A stretch of 33,063 nucleotides of DNA from an uncultured Collinsella sp. (GCA_900751755.1 CAADSP010000046.1:1-33063); one strand, 5' to 3'; positions 1-7,317 are shown, counted from the stretch's first letter. A program made the numbers and translations. Notes: generated by a model not told the origin, from the letters alone.

Positions 1-1453
1 CGGGTGCAGGAGCGTCCTCGCCGGCACCCTCTGCACCGCGCGCCGCAGGCAGCGCCATCTGCAGATAGGCATCGGCAAGATATGCCTCATCGAACTCGGA
101 GCGATCGGAATCCAGCAGATAGGCAGCGACCACGGTATCGAAGATACGCGTGGAATCGGCAGCGAGCGGATCCATGAGCTCGGGCTCAGAAGAATCGATG
201 GGCGAAAGCTCGTGCAACAGCACCTTCATATCCGGGCTCGCCACGCGACCCTCCATAAACAGACGCGCGAGCACGCCAGCAATCACGCCGTGGACGAAGT
301 TGAAGCCCCCAACCTCAGCCGCCACACAGCTGTCGCCCTCCTCGAGCGCGAACAGGCCCTTGGATGTCGCCAACCACAGTGTGCGCGTCAGTCCAAAGAG
401 CGCGCCCTCTTCCTTGTCCTCGTCCACCACGGCGGCGACCCACTCGCCGGAATCAATCGCGCGGGAGACCTCAGCCGCAACGGCACCAAGCGCGTCAGCA
501 TCACCGGCGGCTGCGCGAACCATCGCAGGTATCTCAAACACACTGGAGGCAGCAGCAGCCCCGCCCTCGCCGCCAATCAGCGCCAAGAAACGGTTCTGCA
601 TGGCGGTGATACCAAGCGTACCCAGTGCCGCAGACACCTCGTCGGCAGAAAACGCCGGGAAGGACGTCGCCTCAAAATCGAGCTCAACGGGCGCATCGGT
701 GCGGATGGTCGCGACCTTGCGACTCAGCAGCGCGTCGTCGATGTGCGCGCGCAGGTTTTCGCCCATTTTGCCCTTGACCTCGTCGGCGTGTGCGATGACC
801 TCGTCCAGGCTACCGTACTGCGCAATGAGCGCGCTCGCCTTTTTGGGGCCGATGCCCGGCACGCCGGGGATGTTATCGGACGTGTCGCCCTTCAGGCCAT
901 AAAAGTCGGGCACGAGCGCCGGCGTGATGCCGTGATACAGATCGTCCACGCTCTCGGGCGTCATGATCGCCACGTCGGACAGGCCCTTGCGGGTCGAGAC
1001 CACGTTGACGTGCTCGGTCACGAGCTGATACATATCGCGGTCGCCGGTCACCAGCAGCATGTCGCAGCCGGCCTCCTCACCCAGACGCGCCATAGTGCCC
1101 AGGATATCGTCGCCTTCCCAGCCCTCGGACTGCAGAATCGGCACGTTGAGCGCGGTGAGCAGCTCCTTGATCATAGGGAACTGCGCATGCAGGTCGGGGT
1201 CCATGGGCGGGCGCTGCGCCTTATACTGCGGCAGCATCTCCATACGCACGCGCGGCTTGCCCTTATCAAACGCCACGACCACACCGTCGGGATTAAAGGC
1301 ATCGATCATCTTAAGAAACATGTTCAGAAAGCCAAAGATTGCGTTGGTGGGGCGACCGTCCGGCGCGTTCATGGTCGGCGGCACGGCGTGGAAGGCGCGA
1401 TGCATGAGCGAGTTGCCGTCGATAACGGCAAAGGTGCGGCGCTTGTCAGACAT
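1..1453 (-). CDS. polA: DNA polymerase I, N-terminal part (runs off the left edge)
   Basis: This is DNA polymerase I, for repair and Okazaki-fragment processing. The start ATG has GAGGT seven bases upstream, and about 484 codons are visible before the edge. The N-terminal 5'-3' exonuclease (FEN) domain is complete. It shows VIDGNSLMHRAF near residue 10, EGWEGDDILGTMA, LLVTGDRDMYQL and the helix-hairpin-helix stretch GLKGDTSDNIPGVPGIGPKK. The following segment occupies the 3'-5' exonuclease position but reads WVAAVVDEDKEE where active enzymes have a DTE motif. The proofreading domain is therefore probably inactive, as in Bacillus and Thermus PolA; this is inferred by eye. The polymerase domain lies outside the window. 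It is divergent from the aminopeptidase gene across a 166-bp gap. Confidence 0.96.
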   Translation of the reverse strand, partial: MSDKRRTFAVIDGNSLMHRAFHAVPPTMNAPDGRPTNAIFGFLNMFLKMIDAFNPDGVVVAFDKGKPRVRMEMLPQYKAQRPPMDPDLHAQFPMIKELLTALNVPILQSEGWEGDDILGTMARLGEEAGCDMLLVTGDRDMYQLVTEHVNVVSTRKGLSDVAIMTPESVDDLYHGITPALVPDFYGLKGDTSDNIPGVPGIGPKKASALIAQYGSLDEVIAHADEVKGKMGENLRAHIDDALLSRKVATIRTDAPVELDFEATSFPAFSADEVSAALGTLGITAMQNRFLALIGGEGGAAAASSVFEIPAMVRAAAGDADALGAVAAEVSRAIDSGEWVAAVVDEDKEEGALFGLTRTLWLATSKGLFALEEGDSCVAAEVGGFNFVHGVIAGVLARLFMEGRVASPDMKVLLHELSPIDSSEPELMDPLAADSTRIFDTVVAAYLLDSDRSEFDEAYLADAYLQMALPAARGAEGAGEDAPAP

Positions 1454-1545
1454 ATTGAATACCTCGCTTTGGGCTGGGCACGGTTTGCTCACTCCAGTTT
1501 ACACGCTCCCCGCCCCGCGGCCACCTCACATCAAGCTCCCCCGCC

Positions 1546-1580
1546 ACCGTGAGCCCGCGCGTGATACGATGGCTCACGGT
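1546..1580. promoter_or_regulatory. 10-bp perfect inverted repeat bracketing a likely extended -10 element
   Basis: The arms ACCGTGAGCC (1546-1555) and GGCTCACGGT (1571-1580) are perfect reverse complements. Between them lies GTGATACGAT (1561-1570), which reads as an extended -10 (TGA-TACGAT) for the aminopeptidase gene, whose ATG is 49 nt downstream. No -35 is recognisable, which fits an extended -10 promoter. The same 10-mer occurs 47 nt before the PiT gene. The symmetry suggests an operator, or a hairpin at the 5' end of the message. Function is inferred. Confidence 0.45.
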
Positions 1581-1619
1581 ACATCAACCAGCACGATCGA
1601 TCCGAAAGGAGTCTGCGTC

Positions 1620-3017
1620 ATGGAGCGTCCCTGCGCATGGAAAAAGTACACGCCACAGCAAATCGAGGAGCTCGAGGAGCTTTGCCGCGGCTATAAGCAG
1701 TTTTTGAGTGAGAACAAGACCGAGCGCCTGTGCGTCAAGGCCGGCATCAAGATGGCCGAGGAGGCAGGATACGTCGACCTGGAGACCGTAATCGCCGAAG
1801 GCCGCGAGCTCAAGGCAGGCGACAAGGTGTATGCCGCTAACCACGGCAAGGACCTTATGCTCGTCAACCTGGGCACCGCCCCGCTCGAGCAGGGCTTTAA
1901 CATTCTGGGCGCCCACGTGGACTCGCCGCGCCTGGACCTTAAGCAGAATCCTGCCTTCGAGGCCGGCGACATGGCCTACCTCGACACGCACTACTACGGC
2001 GGCGTCAAGAGCTACCACTGGGTGGCTTCCCCGCTCGCACTCGTGGGCGTCATCTGCAAAAAGGACGGCACCACCGTCGACATCAACATCGGCGACAAGG
2101 CCGACGATCCGGTCTTTACCATCTCCGACCTGCTAATCCACCTCTCGAGCGAGCAGATGTCCAAGCCCGCCAAGGACGCCGTCGACGCCGAGATCCTCGA
2201 CGTGATCGTAGGCGGCCGTCCCGTCAAGTTCGATGAGGACGACAAGGACGCCCCCAAGGAGCCCGTCAAGCAGATGTTCCTGGACATCCTCAAAGAGCAG
2301 TACGGCGTCGAGGAGGAGGACTTCCTCTCCGCCGAGATCGAGGTCGTGCCCGCCGGCCCCGCCCGCGACATGGGCCTCGACCGTTCCATGATTCTGGGCT
2401 ATGGCCACGACGACCGCGTCTGCGCCTACCCCTCCATGCTCGCCCAGATCGACGTCGCCAACGTGGAGCGCACGAGCATCACGCTCATCGTCGACAAGGA
2501 GGAGATCGGCTCCGTGGGTGCCACCGGTATGACGAGCCGCTTCTTCGAGAACACCGTCGCCGAGATCATGACGCTCGCCGGCGAGGATAGCCCGCTGGCC
2601 CTGCGCCGCGCACTCGCCCGCAGCCGCATGCTCTCCTCCGACGTGTCCGCCGGCTTCGACCCGGGCTATGCCGGCAAGTTCGAGACCAAAAACGCCGCCT
2701 TTATGGGCCGCGGCCTGTGCTTCAACAAGTACACGGGCAGCCGCGGCAAGGGTGGCTCCAACGACGCCGACGCCGAGTACGTGGCCCTCGTCCGCGACAT
2801 CATGGACGAGGCCGGCGTGGACTTCCAGACCTGTGAGCTCGGTCGCGTCAACGCGGGCGGCGGCGGCACCATCGCCTACATCATGGCCAAGTACGGTATG
2901 AACGTCATCGACTCCGGCGTTGCCGTCCTGTCCATGCACGCCCTGTGGGAGGTCGCCAACAAGGCCGACATCTACGAGGCCTATCGCGGCTACAAGGCCT
3001 TCATCGAGCGAGCCTAA
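1620..3017 (+). CDS. apeB: M18 family zinc aminopeptidase (aspartyl aminopeptidase type)
   Basis: This is a cytosolic metallo-aminopeptidase of 465 aa that removes N-terminal residues from peptides; M18 members often prefer acidic residues. M18 hallmarks in order are AHVDSPRLDLK (Zn-ligand His about residue 99), HYYGGVK, GYGHDDRVCAYPS, DKEEIGSVGATG (catalytic and metal Glu pair), SSDVSAGFDP, GSRGKGGSNDADAEY, and the C-terminal SMHALWEVANKADIYEAYRGY with the last His ligand. The frame stays open upstream to 1059, but that part is antisense to polA. I chose the ATG at 1620 because GAAAGGAG precedes it and the M18 homology begins there. The gene is probably monocistronic and is followed by a strong terminator. 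The symbol is by family resemblance; substrate preference is not visible from sequence. Confidence 0.94.
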   Translation: MERPCAWKKYTPQQIEELEELCRGYKQFLSENKTERLCVKAGIKMAEEAGYVDLETVIAEGRELKAGDKVYAANHGKDLMLVNLGTAPLEQGFNILGAHVDSPRLDLKQNPAFEAGDMAYLDTHYYGGVKSYHWVASPLALVGVICKKDGTTVDINIGDKADDPVFTISDLLIHLSSEQMSKPAKDAVDAEILDVIVGGRPVKFDEDDKDAPKEPVKQMFLDILKEQYGVEEEDFLSAEIEVVPAGPARDMGLDRSMILGYGHDDRVCAYPSMLAQIDVANVERTSITLIVDKEEIGSVGATGMTSRFFENTVAEIMTLAGEDSPLALRRALARSRMLSSDVSAGFDPGYAGKFETKNAAFMGRGLCFNKYTGSRGKGGSNDADAEYVALVRDIMDEAGVDFQTCELGRVNAGGGGTIAYIMAKYGMNVIDSGVAVLSMHALWEVANKADIYEAYRGYKAFIERA

Positions 3018-3030
3018 CCAACCTTTCATC

Positions 3031-3102
3031 AGTTGCGGTGAAATACGGACTAAACTGGCCCATAAACGGCCAAAACAGACCGTATTCCACCGCAACTTTT
3101 TT
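3031..3102 (+). terminator. Long-stem rho-independent terminator after the aminopeptidase gene
   Basis: The arms 3031-3048 (AGTTGCGGTGAAATACGG) and 3080-3097 (CCGTATTCCACCGCAACT) pair over 18 bp with one mismatch. A second stem, TGGCC/GGCCA, lies in the loop, and six T follow (3097-3102). It starts 14 nt after the aminopeptidase stop codon and ends 15 nt before the yaaA ATG, so yaaA needs read-through or a promoter inside this element. The long stem and the shared CCACCGCAA motif (also at 7001) suggest it may belong to a dispersed palindromic repeat family. Confidence 0.8.
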
Positions 3103-3117
3103 GGCAGAGGAGAGTCC

Positions 3118-3927
3118 ATGCTTCAAGTCATCATTTCGCCCGCCAAGCAGATGCGCGCGGCCCAAGATGCTTTTGAAGTCCTGGGCATCCCGCCCTTTGT
3201 GCGCGAGACGGCTCGCCTCCACCGCGCACTGCTAGATATCGAGCGGAATGAAGGCAGCGGCGGCCTGCAGGCGCTGTGGAACGTGAGTGACAAACTGCTT
3301 ACAGTGTGCCTGGATACGCTTCACGAATTTATGCTCGTCCTGAGCGATGCCGACCTCGCCGATCCCGATATCGCGCGTCGAATCTCCCCCGCCGTCATGT
3401 CCTATCACGGCATTCAATACCAGAGCATGGCACCCGAGGTGATGGATTCCGCGCAGCTCGCATGGCTGCAAGACCATCTCTGGATCCTCTCCGGCCTCTA
3501 CGGGTGCGTTCGTCCCTTTCATGCCGTCGAACCGTATCGGCTGGAGATGGGCGCGAAGCTCGCCGTTGACGATGCCCGAGACCTCTACGCATTTTGGAGC
3601 GACAAGCTCGCGCGGGCTATCGCCCCGGCAGGCTCAAACACCACGATCGTCAACCTCGCCAGCGTAGAGTATGCCAAAGCCGTTCTGCCCCACCTCGCGG
3701 GCGACGCCACGGCCGTCACATGCCTCTTTGGCGAGGGTATCCGCAACGGGAAGCCCATCCAACGGTCGACCGCCAGCAAAAAGGCGCGCGGCTCCATGGT
3801 GCGGTGGATGGCAGAAAACAAGCTCGAGGATGCAAGCGAACTTACCGCATTCAACATCGGCTATCGACACATCCCCGAGCTTTCAGACAAAAACACCCTG
3901 GTTTTCATGAACGCGCAGGCACAATAG
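3118..3927 (+). CDS. yaaA: YaaA family protein (DUF328, peroxide stress response)
   Basis: The protein has 269 aa, close to the family length (about 255-260). YaaA in E. coli is induced by OxyR and lowers unincorporated iron during peroxide stress; the fold binds DNA. Family signatures are the N-terminal MLQVIISPAKQM, SGLYGCVRPFHAVEPYRLEMG in the middle, NLASVEYAKAV, and the C-terminal KARGSMVRWMAENK with FNIGYRH. The ATG at 3118 has AGAGGAG six bases upstream. The frame is open further upstream, but that would place the start inside the aminopeptidase gene and its terminator. It converges on the hypothetical membrane gene, leaving 23 bp between the stops. The role in this organism is inferred from the family. 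Confidence 0.93.
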   Translation: MLQVIISPAKQMRAAQDAFEVLGIPPFVRETARLHRALLDIERNEGSGGLQALWNVSDKLLTVCLDTLHEFMLVLSDADLADPDIARRISPAVMSYHGIQYQSMAPEVMDSAQLAWLQDHLWILSGLYGCVRPFHAVEPYRLEMGAKLAVDDARDLYAFWSDKLARAIAPAGSNTTIVNLASVEYAKAVLPHLAGDATAVTCLFGEGIRNGKPIQRSTASKKARGSMVRWMAENKLEDASELTAFNIGYRHIPELSDKNTLVFMNAQAQ

Positions 3928-3950
3928 ACCCGCCGTTTCCAAACACCTCG

Positions 3951-4466
3951 TTACTCCGCCAAGCCATCGGCCTTTGCAATCTCGCTCGTCGAGCCATCTT
4001 GGTAGGTAATCTTAACGTGCTCCACCTCGGATACCGCAGCGCCCGCCGGGGGCTCCAAGCGCCATTCCGTCAGCGCAATGTCCATGGTCGTGGGCACGTC
4101 CCCTTGATCTTTGAGCTTCACCGTCAGCGTTTTGAGCGTCGCATCAAACGTCACGCGTTCGATTTCTTCGCCCGGAATAGACCCGCCGCTCAGCTGCAGC
4201 TGCACAAACTCGTCGCGCGGATACCAATAGTCGCCCGGCGCGGCAACGGTATTGCCGCCCGTGACCTTCACTGTCATGATCGGCAGGGCATCGTCGGCCT
4301 CGAACTCCCATGCAGCGCCGCCGCGACCACCAAACGTCCAGATACAAAAGGCAATCACCAGCACGGCAAGCACCGCAAAACCAATCGCGACCAACCCATG
4401 GTGCGCACGGCTTTCCTCGGCCGATACATCCCATTGCGTCTCTCGATATAGATGCTTGTCTTCCAT
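3951..4466 (-). CDS. Hypothetical single-pass membrane protein
   Basis: I do not recognise this 171-aa protein. About 23 polar residues are followed by one hydrophobic segment (roughly 24-45, GLVAIGFAVLAVLVIAFCIW). A mostly beta-predicted, acidic C-terminal domain of about 120 residues then probably lies outside the membrane. No lipobox is present. GGGGAGG stands six bases before the chosen ATG. The frame stays open far upstream, but that region is antisense to thiC and its riboswitch. The C-terminal domain reads like a small extracellular sandwich (VERVTFDATLKTL style strands), without a motif I can name. It is divergent from thiC and convergent with yaaA, so it is a lone transcription unit. 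Confidence 0.8.
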   Translation of the reverse strand: MEDKHLYRETQWDVSAEESRAHHGLVAIGFAVLAVLVIAFCIWTFGGRGGAAWEFEADDALPIMTVKVTGGNTVAAPGDYWYPRDEFVQLQLSGGSIPGEEIERVTFDATLKTLTVKLKDQGDVPTTMDIALTEWRLEPPAGAAVSEVEHVKITYQDGSTSEIAKADGLAE

Positions 4467-4491
4467 GTACGCCTCCCCACAGGCACGCTCG

Positions 4492-4522
4492 TTAGACCAA
4501 TCGTACCCATTCGAGCTATACT
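4492..4522 (+). promoter_or_regulatory. Candidate promoter of thiC
   Basis: TTAGAC (4492-4497) and TATACT (4517-4522) are separated by 19 nt and would start transcription around 4529. That is about 10 nt before the first riboswitch stem, so placement relative to the riboswitch supports the call. The spacer is slightly long. Confidence 0.4.
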
Positions 4523-4538
4523 TGAGCCCATTACATAA

Positions 4539-4633
4539 ACGGGGAGCTTGCAGGACAAGACGGCAGGCTGAGACTGGGCGCGCCCGCCCTGACCCGCAAA
4601 CCTGATATGGGTAATGCCAACGAAGGGAGCCGT
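4539..4633 (+). ncRNA. TPP riboswitch (THI element) controlling thiC
   Basis: The conserved core is easily read: GGGGAGC at the 5' side, GGCTGAGA (4573-4580), ACCCGCAAACCTGAT, GGGTAATGCC and CGAAGGGA near the 3' end. P1 pairs ACGG (4539-4542) with CCGT (4630-4633). P2 pairs AGCTTGC with GCAGGCT, and P3 is GGGCG/CGCCC. The 3' side AAGGGAG (4623-4629) is also the best Shine-Dalgarno for thiC, whose ATG follows at 4638. Ligand-bound folding could therefore directly sequester the ribosome site. Translational control is inferred; no terminator-like U-run is seen between the aptamer and the ATG. Confidence 0.96.
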
Positions 4634-4637
4634 GCCA

Positions 4638-5972
4638 ATGAGCACACAGACCGAGCCCAAGCTCGTCACGCAAATCGACTTCGCCCGTGCCGGGCAGATC
4701 ACGCCGCAGATGAAGGAAGTCGCCGAGCGCGAGCATCGCGACCCCGAGTACATCCGCGAGCGCGTGGCCGACGGCCGCATCGCCATTCCCGCCAACATCG
4801 TGCATATCAAAAAGGGCATGCGCGCCTTTGGCGTCGGTGAGGGCCTGTCCACCAAGGTCAACGTCAACCTGGGCATCTCGGGCGACAAGGCCGATGCCGC
4901 CGAGGAATGGAAGAAGGTCAAGATCGCTGAGGACTTTGGCGCCGACGCCATCATGGACCTCTCCAACTCGGGCAAGACGCGTCAGTTCCGCCAGCAGCTC
5001 ATCGACGAGACCCCGCTCATGGTGGGCACCGTCCCCATGTACGACGCCATCGGCTACATGGAAAAGCCGCTGGTCAAGCTTACCAAGGACGACCTGTTCG
5101 AGGTCGTGCGCGCGCACGCCGAGGACGGCGTGGACTTTATGACCATCCACTGCGGCATCAACAAGTCGGTCACCAAGACCTTTAAGGAGACCGGCCGCCT
5201 CATGAACATCGTGAGCCGCGGCGGCTCGCTGCTGTTTGGCTGGATGGAGGTCACCGGCAACGAGAACCCCTTCTATGAGTTCTACGATGAGTTGCTCGAG
5301 ATTTGCCACGAGTACGACGTGACGATTTCGCTCGGCGACTCCTGCCGCCCGGGCTGCCTCTACGACTCCAACGACGCCACCGAGACCGCCGAGATGATCG
5401 AGCTGGGCAAGCTATGCAAGCGTGCTTGGGCCGCCGGCGTCCAGGTCATGGTCGAGGGCCCGGGTCACATGGCGCTCGACGAGATCGCCGCCAACATGAA
5501 ACTGCAGAAGCGCCTGTGCCACAATGCTCCGTTCTATGTGCTCGGGCCGCTGGTGACCGATATCGGCGTGGGTTACGACCACATCACCGCTGCCATCGGC
5601 GGCGCCATCTCCGCCAGCTCCGGTGCCGACTTCCTGTGCTACGTGACACCGGCAGAGCACCTATGCCTGCCCAACGCCCAGGATGTGCTCGACGGCCTCA
5701 TGGCCACCAAGATCGCCGCACACGCCGCCGACATCGCCAAAAAGGTGCCCCACGCCCGCGACATGGACGACAAGATGGGCCAGGCACGCTGCAAGCTTGA
5801 CTGGGACGCCATGTGGGAGTGCGCGCTCGACCCGGTTACGGGCAAGAAGCGCTACGAGGAGTCCCCCGCCGCCACCGAGGGCACTTGCACCATGTGTGGC
5901 AAGATGTGCGCCGTCCGCACCGTCAACAAGATCTTCGAGGGCACCACGATCGACCTCGGCATGGAGGACTAG
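4638..5972 (+). CDS. thiC: Phosphomethylpyrimidine synthase ThiC
   Basis: This radical SAM enzyme converts 5-aminoimidazole ribotide to HMP phosphate, the pyrimidine half of thiamine. At 444 aa it belongs to the short ThiC class lacking the long N-terminal extension of the enterobacterial protein. Visible motifs are TKVNVNLGIS, FGADAIMDLSN, PLMVGTVPMYDA, VDFMTIHCGIN, SLGDSCRPGC, MVEGPGHMALDEI, FYVLGPLVTDIGVGYDHITAAIGGA and ADFLCYVTPAEHLCLP. The C-terminal cluster motif is CTMCGKMC, spaced CX2CX3C; E. coli ThiC has CX2CX4C. An earlier in-frame ATG at 4614 lies inside the riboswitch core and was rejected. The gene is regulated by the TPP riboswitch upstream. thiD follows 181 bp later. Confidence 0.97.
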   Translation: MSTQTEPKLVTQIDFARAGQITPQMKEVAEREHRDPEYIRERVADGRIAIPANIVHIKKGMRAFGVGEGLSTKVNVNLGISGDKADAAEEWKKVKIAEDFGADAIMDLSNSGKTRQFRQQLIDETPLMVGTVPMYDAIGYMEKPLVKLTKDDLFEVVRAHAEDGVDFMTIHCGINKSVTKTFKETGRLMNIVSRGGSLLFGWMEVTGNENPFYEFYDELLEICHEYDVTISLGDSCRPGCLYDSNDATETAEMIELGKLCKRAWAAGVQVMVEGPGHMALDEIAANMKLQKRLCHNAPFYVLGPLVTDIGVGYDHITAAIGGAISASSGADFLCYVTPAEHLCLPNAQDVLDGLMATKIAAHAADIAKKVPHARDMDDKMGQARCKLDWDAMWECALDPVTGKKRYEESPAATEGTCTMCGKMCAVRTVNKIFEGTTIDLGMED

Positions 5973-6066
5973 TCTGTCGCCGCGGCCGCTTCTGGCGGCG
6001 AGCTGGTGCCTATCAATTGTTGACGTGTGAACATTTGCTTGCATTTGCGTAAAGATTGCATCGCCC

Positions 6067-6101
6067 GCCCGGGTTCGACATAGAGTCGGCCCGGGCATCT
6101 T
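6067..6101 (+). terminator. GC-rich hairpin between thiC and thiD, possible terminator
   Basis: GCCCGGG (6067-6073) pairs with CCCGGGC (6090-6096), and an inner CGAC/GTCG pair extends the stem. ATCTTTAT follows, a weak T-tract. A perfect TATAAT lies just downstream (6102-6107), without a clear -35, so termination of thiC and a new start for thiD may both happen here. Evidence is limited to the stem and the hexamer. Confidence 0.4.
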
Positions 6102-6153
6102 TATAATGCTGGCTTATAGACCCATTTGATTCCGACCGAACAAGGGAGCGAAC

Positions 6154-6984
6154 ATGGATCGTAGTAAGGTACCTGCCGTCCTGTCCATCGCGGGATCCGA
6201 TTCCAGCGGCGGCGCCGGCATTCAGGCTGACATCAAGACCATCACGGCGCACCGCCTGTATGCCGAGACGGCCATCACCGCCATCACAGCGCAAAACACA
6301 CTGGGCGTTACCGCCGTGCAGGACATCTCGCCAGATATCGTAGCCGCGCAAATTGACGCCGTTTTTGACGATATCCGCCCGAGCGCCGTCAAGATCGGCA
6401 TGGTTTCTTCTGTCGAGATTATCGATGTTATCGCCGACCGCCTGAGCGCCTGGAACGCGACAAACGTGGTAGTCGACCCCGTCATGGTAGCCACCTCGGG
6501 CGCACGGCTGATTGCCGAAGATGCCGCCGAGGCGCTCACCCGCCGCCTGTTCCCGCTAGCGACGGTTATCACGCCCAATATTCCCGAGGCCATGGCCCTG
6601 CTCGACTACGAGGTCGACTCCGAGCGCACGCAGCAAAATGCTGCCATGCTCCTCACCCGCCGCTTTGGTTGCGCATCCCTCGTTAAGGGCGGGCATTTTG
6701 TCAACGAGGCCAACGATGTACTAGCAGAGCCCGCGCCACTCGATGATGAGGGCAACCATCTGGGAGATCCACTCACCACGTGGTTCCGCCACAAGCGCAT
6801 CGAGACCGACAACACACACGGCACCGGATGCACGCTCTCGTCCGCCATCGCCTGCGCGCTGGCTCAGGGCATGGATCTTGCCGACGCCGTCAACGCCGGC
6901 AAGGCCTACCTAACGGGCGCTCTGGCCGCCGGCCTGGACATGGGCAAAGGCTCTGGCCCCGTCAACCACATGTGGCAATATTAA
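6154..6984 (+). CDS. thiD: Hydroxymethylpyrimidine / phosphomethylpyrimidine kinase ThiD
   Basis: ThiD phosphorylates HMP and HMP-P to HMP-PP, the step after ThiC. The 276-aa length matches the ribokinase-like ThiD family. Signatures are AGSDSSGGAGIQADIKT near the start, TAITAQNTLGV, VKIGMVSS, VVDPVMVATSG, TPNIPEA, LVKGGH and the anion-hole/catalytic THGTGCTLSSAIA near residue 225. AAGGGAG precedes the ATG with a six-base spacer. It follows thiC on the same strand but has no TPP aptamer of its own in the 181-bp gap. Thiamine control would then need co-transcription with thiC through the 6067 hairpin. No thiE, thiG or thiM is in the window. Confidence 0.95.
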   Translation: MDRSKVPAVLSIAGSDSSGGAGIQADIKTITAHRLYAETAITAITAQNTLGVTAVQDISPDIVAAQIDAVFDDIRPSAVKIGMVSSVEIIDVIADRLSAWNATNVVVDPVMVATSGARLIAEDAAEALTRRLFPLATVITPNIPEAMALLDYEVDSERTQQNAAMLLTRRFGCASLVKGGHFVNEANDVLAEPAPLDDEGNHLGDPLTTWFRHKRIETDNTHGTGCTLSSAIACALAQGMDLADAVNAGKAYLTGALAAGLDMGKGSGPVNHMWQY

Positions 6985-6998
6985 GATTCGCAGCCCAA

Positions 6999-7035
6999 AA
7001 CCACCGCAAAGGGGACAGGCATCCTTGCGGTGGTT
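6999..7035. repeat. Hairpin A flanking the palindrome array
   Basis: AACCACCGCAA (6999-7009) and TTGCGGTGGTT (7025-7035) form a perfect 11-bp stem with a 15-nt loop containing GGGGACAGGC. It lies 14 nt after the thiD stop. On the minus strand the stem is followed by TTTT, so it could terminate leftward transcripts. The loop motif looks like those of REP-type palindromes (inference). Confidence 0.6.
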
Positions 7036-7045
7036 CCCACAAACA

Positions 7046-7261
7046 TCTCGATCTGTAACAGTTAGAGTCCATTTTTCGGCCCACCCGTTACAAATCGAGA
7101 CATCCAAATTCCACTGAGAAGATAATCTCGATGTGTAACAGTAACTCGGCAAAATCGACCCTAGATGTTACAGATCGAGACAAACGACCGATATCGACCT
7201 AAATAATCTTAATCTGTAACATCTAGCCCGTTTTCGGCCTTAGAACTGTTACAGATCAAGA
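7046..7261. repeat. Array of three 55-bp palindromic units at ~80-bp spacing
   Basis: Units occupy 7046-7100, 7126-7180 and 7207-7261. Each is exactly 55 bp, made of 14-bp arms (consensus TCTCGATCTGTAAC and its complement GTTACAGATCGAGA) around a 27-nt centre. Each unit has one arm mismatch, at a different place. The spacers are 25 and 26 bp. Centres of units 1 and 3 align with each other and with the reverse complement of unit 2 (a TTTT core, ATCTAG at one end of units 2 and 3), so the middle copy appears inverted. No open reading frame fits. The gap lies between the convergent thiD and SGNH hydrolase genes. Confidence 0.9.
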
Positions 7262-7274
7262 CAAAGCAACGAAG

Positions 7275-7309
7275 CAAGCCACCACAAGGGGAACTTCTGT
7301 GGTGGCTTG
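7275..7309 (-). terminator. Hairpin B, possible terminator of the SGNH hydrolase gene
   Basis: CAAGCCACCACA (7275-7286) and TGTGGTGGCTTG (7298-7309) form a perfect 12-bp stem with an 11-nt loop, AGGGGAACTTC. It begins 8 nt beyond the hydrolase stop. The T-tract on the minus strand is poor (GCTTCGTTGCTTT). Its left arm and loop start resemble hairpin A (CCACCRCAA then GGGGA), so the two may be diverged copies of one element. Confidence 0.5.
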
Positions 7310-7317
7310 AGGTCGCG

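Noticed and set aside
212..1552. 446-codon plus-strand open frame opposite polA
   Set aside because: The minus strand encodes an unmistakable polymerase I FEN domain here.
1059..1619. Upstream extension of the aminopeptidase reading frame by 187 codons
   Set aside because: It is antisense to polA, shows no M18 homology, and a good ribosome site precedes the ATG at 1620.
4614..4637. Earlier in-frame ATG for thiC
   Set aside because: It lies inside the conserved TPP riboswitch core (GGGTAATGCC), and ThiC homology and the ribosome site favour 4638.
7046..7261. CRISPR array
   Set aside because: Regular ~80-bp spacing suggested it, but the units are palindromes of 55 bp with diverged centres, one inverted, with only three copies and near-equal short spacers; no cas gene is nearby.
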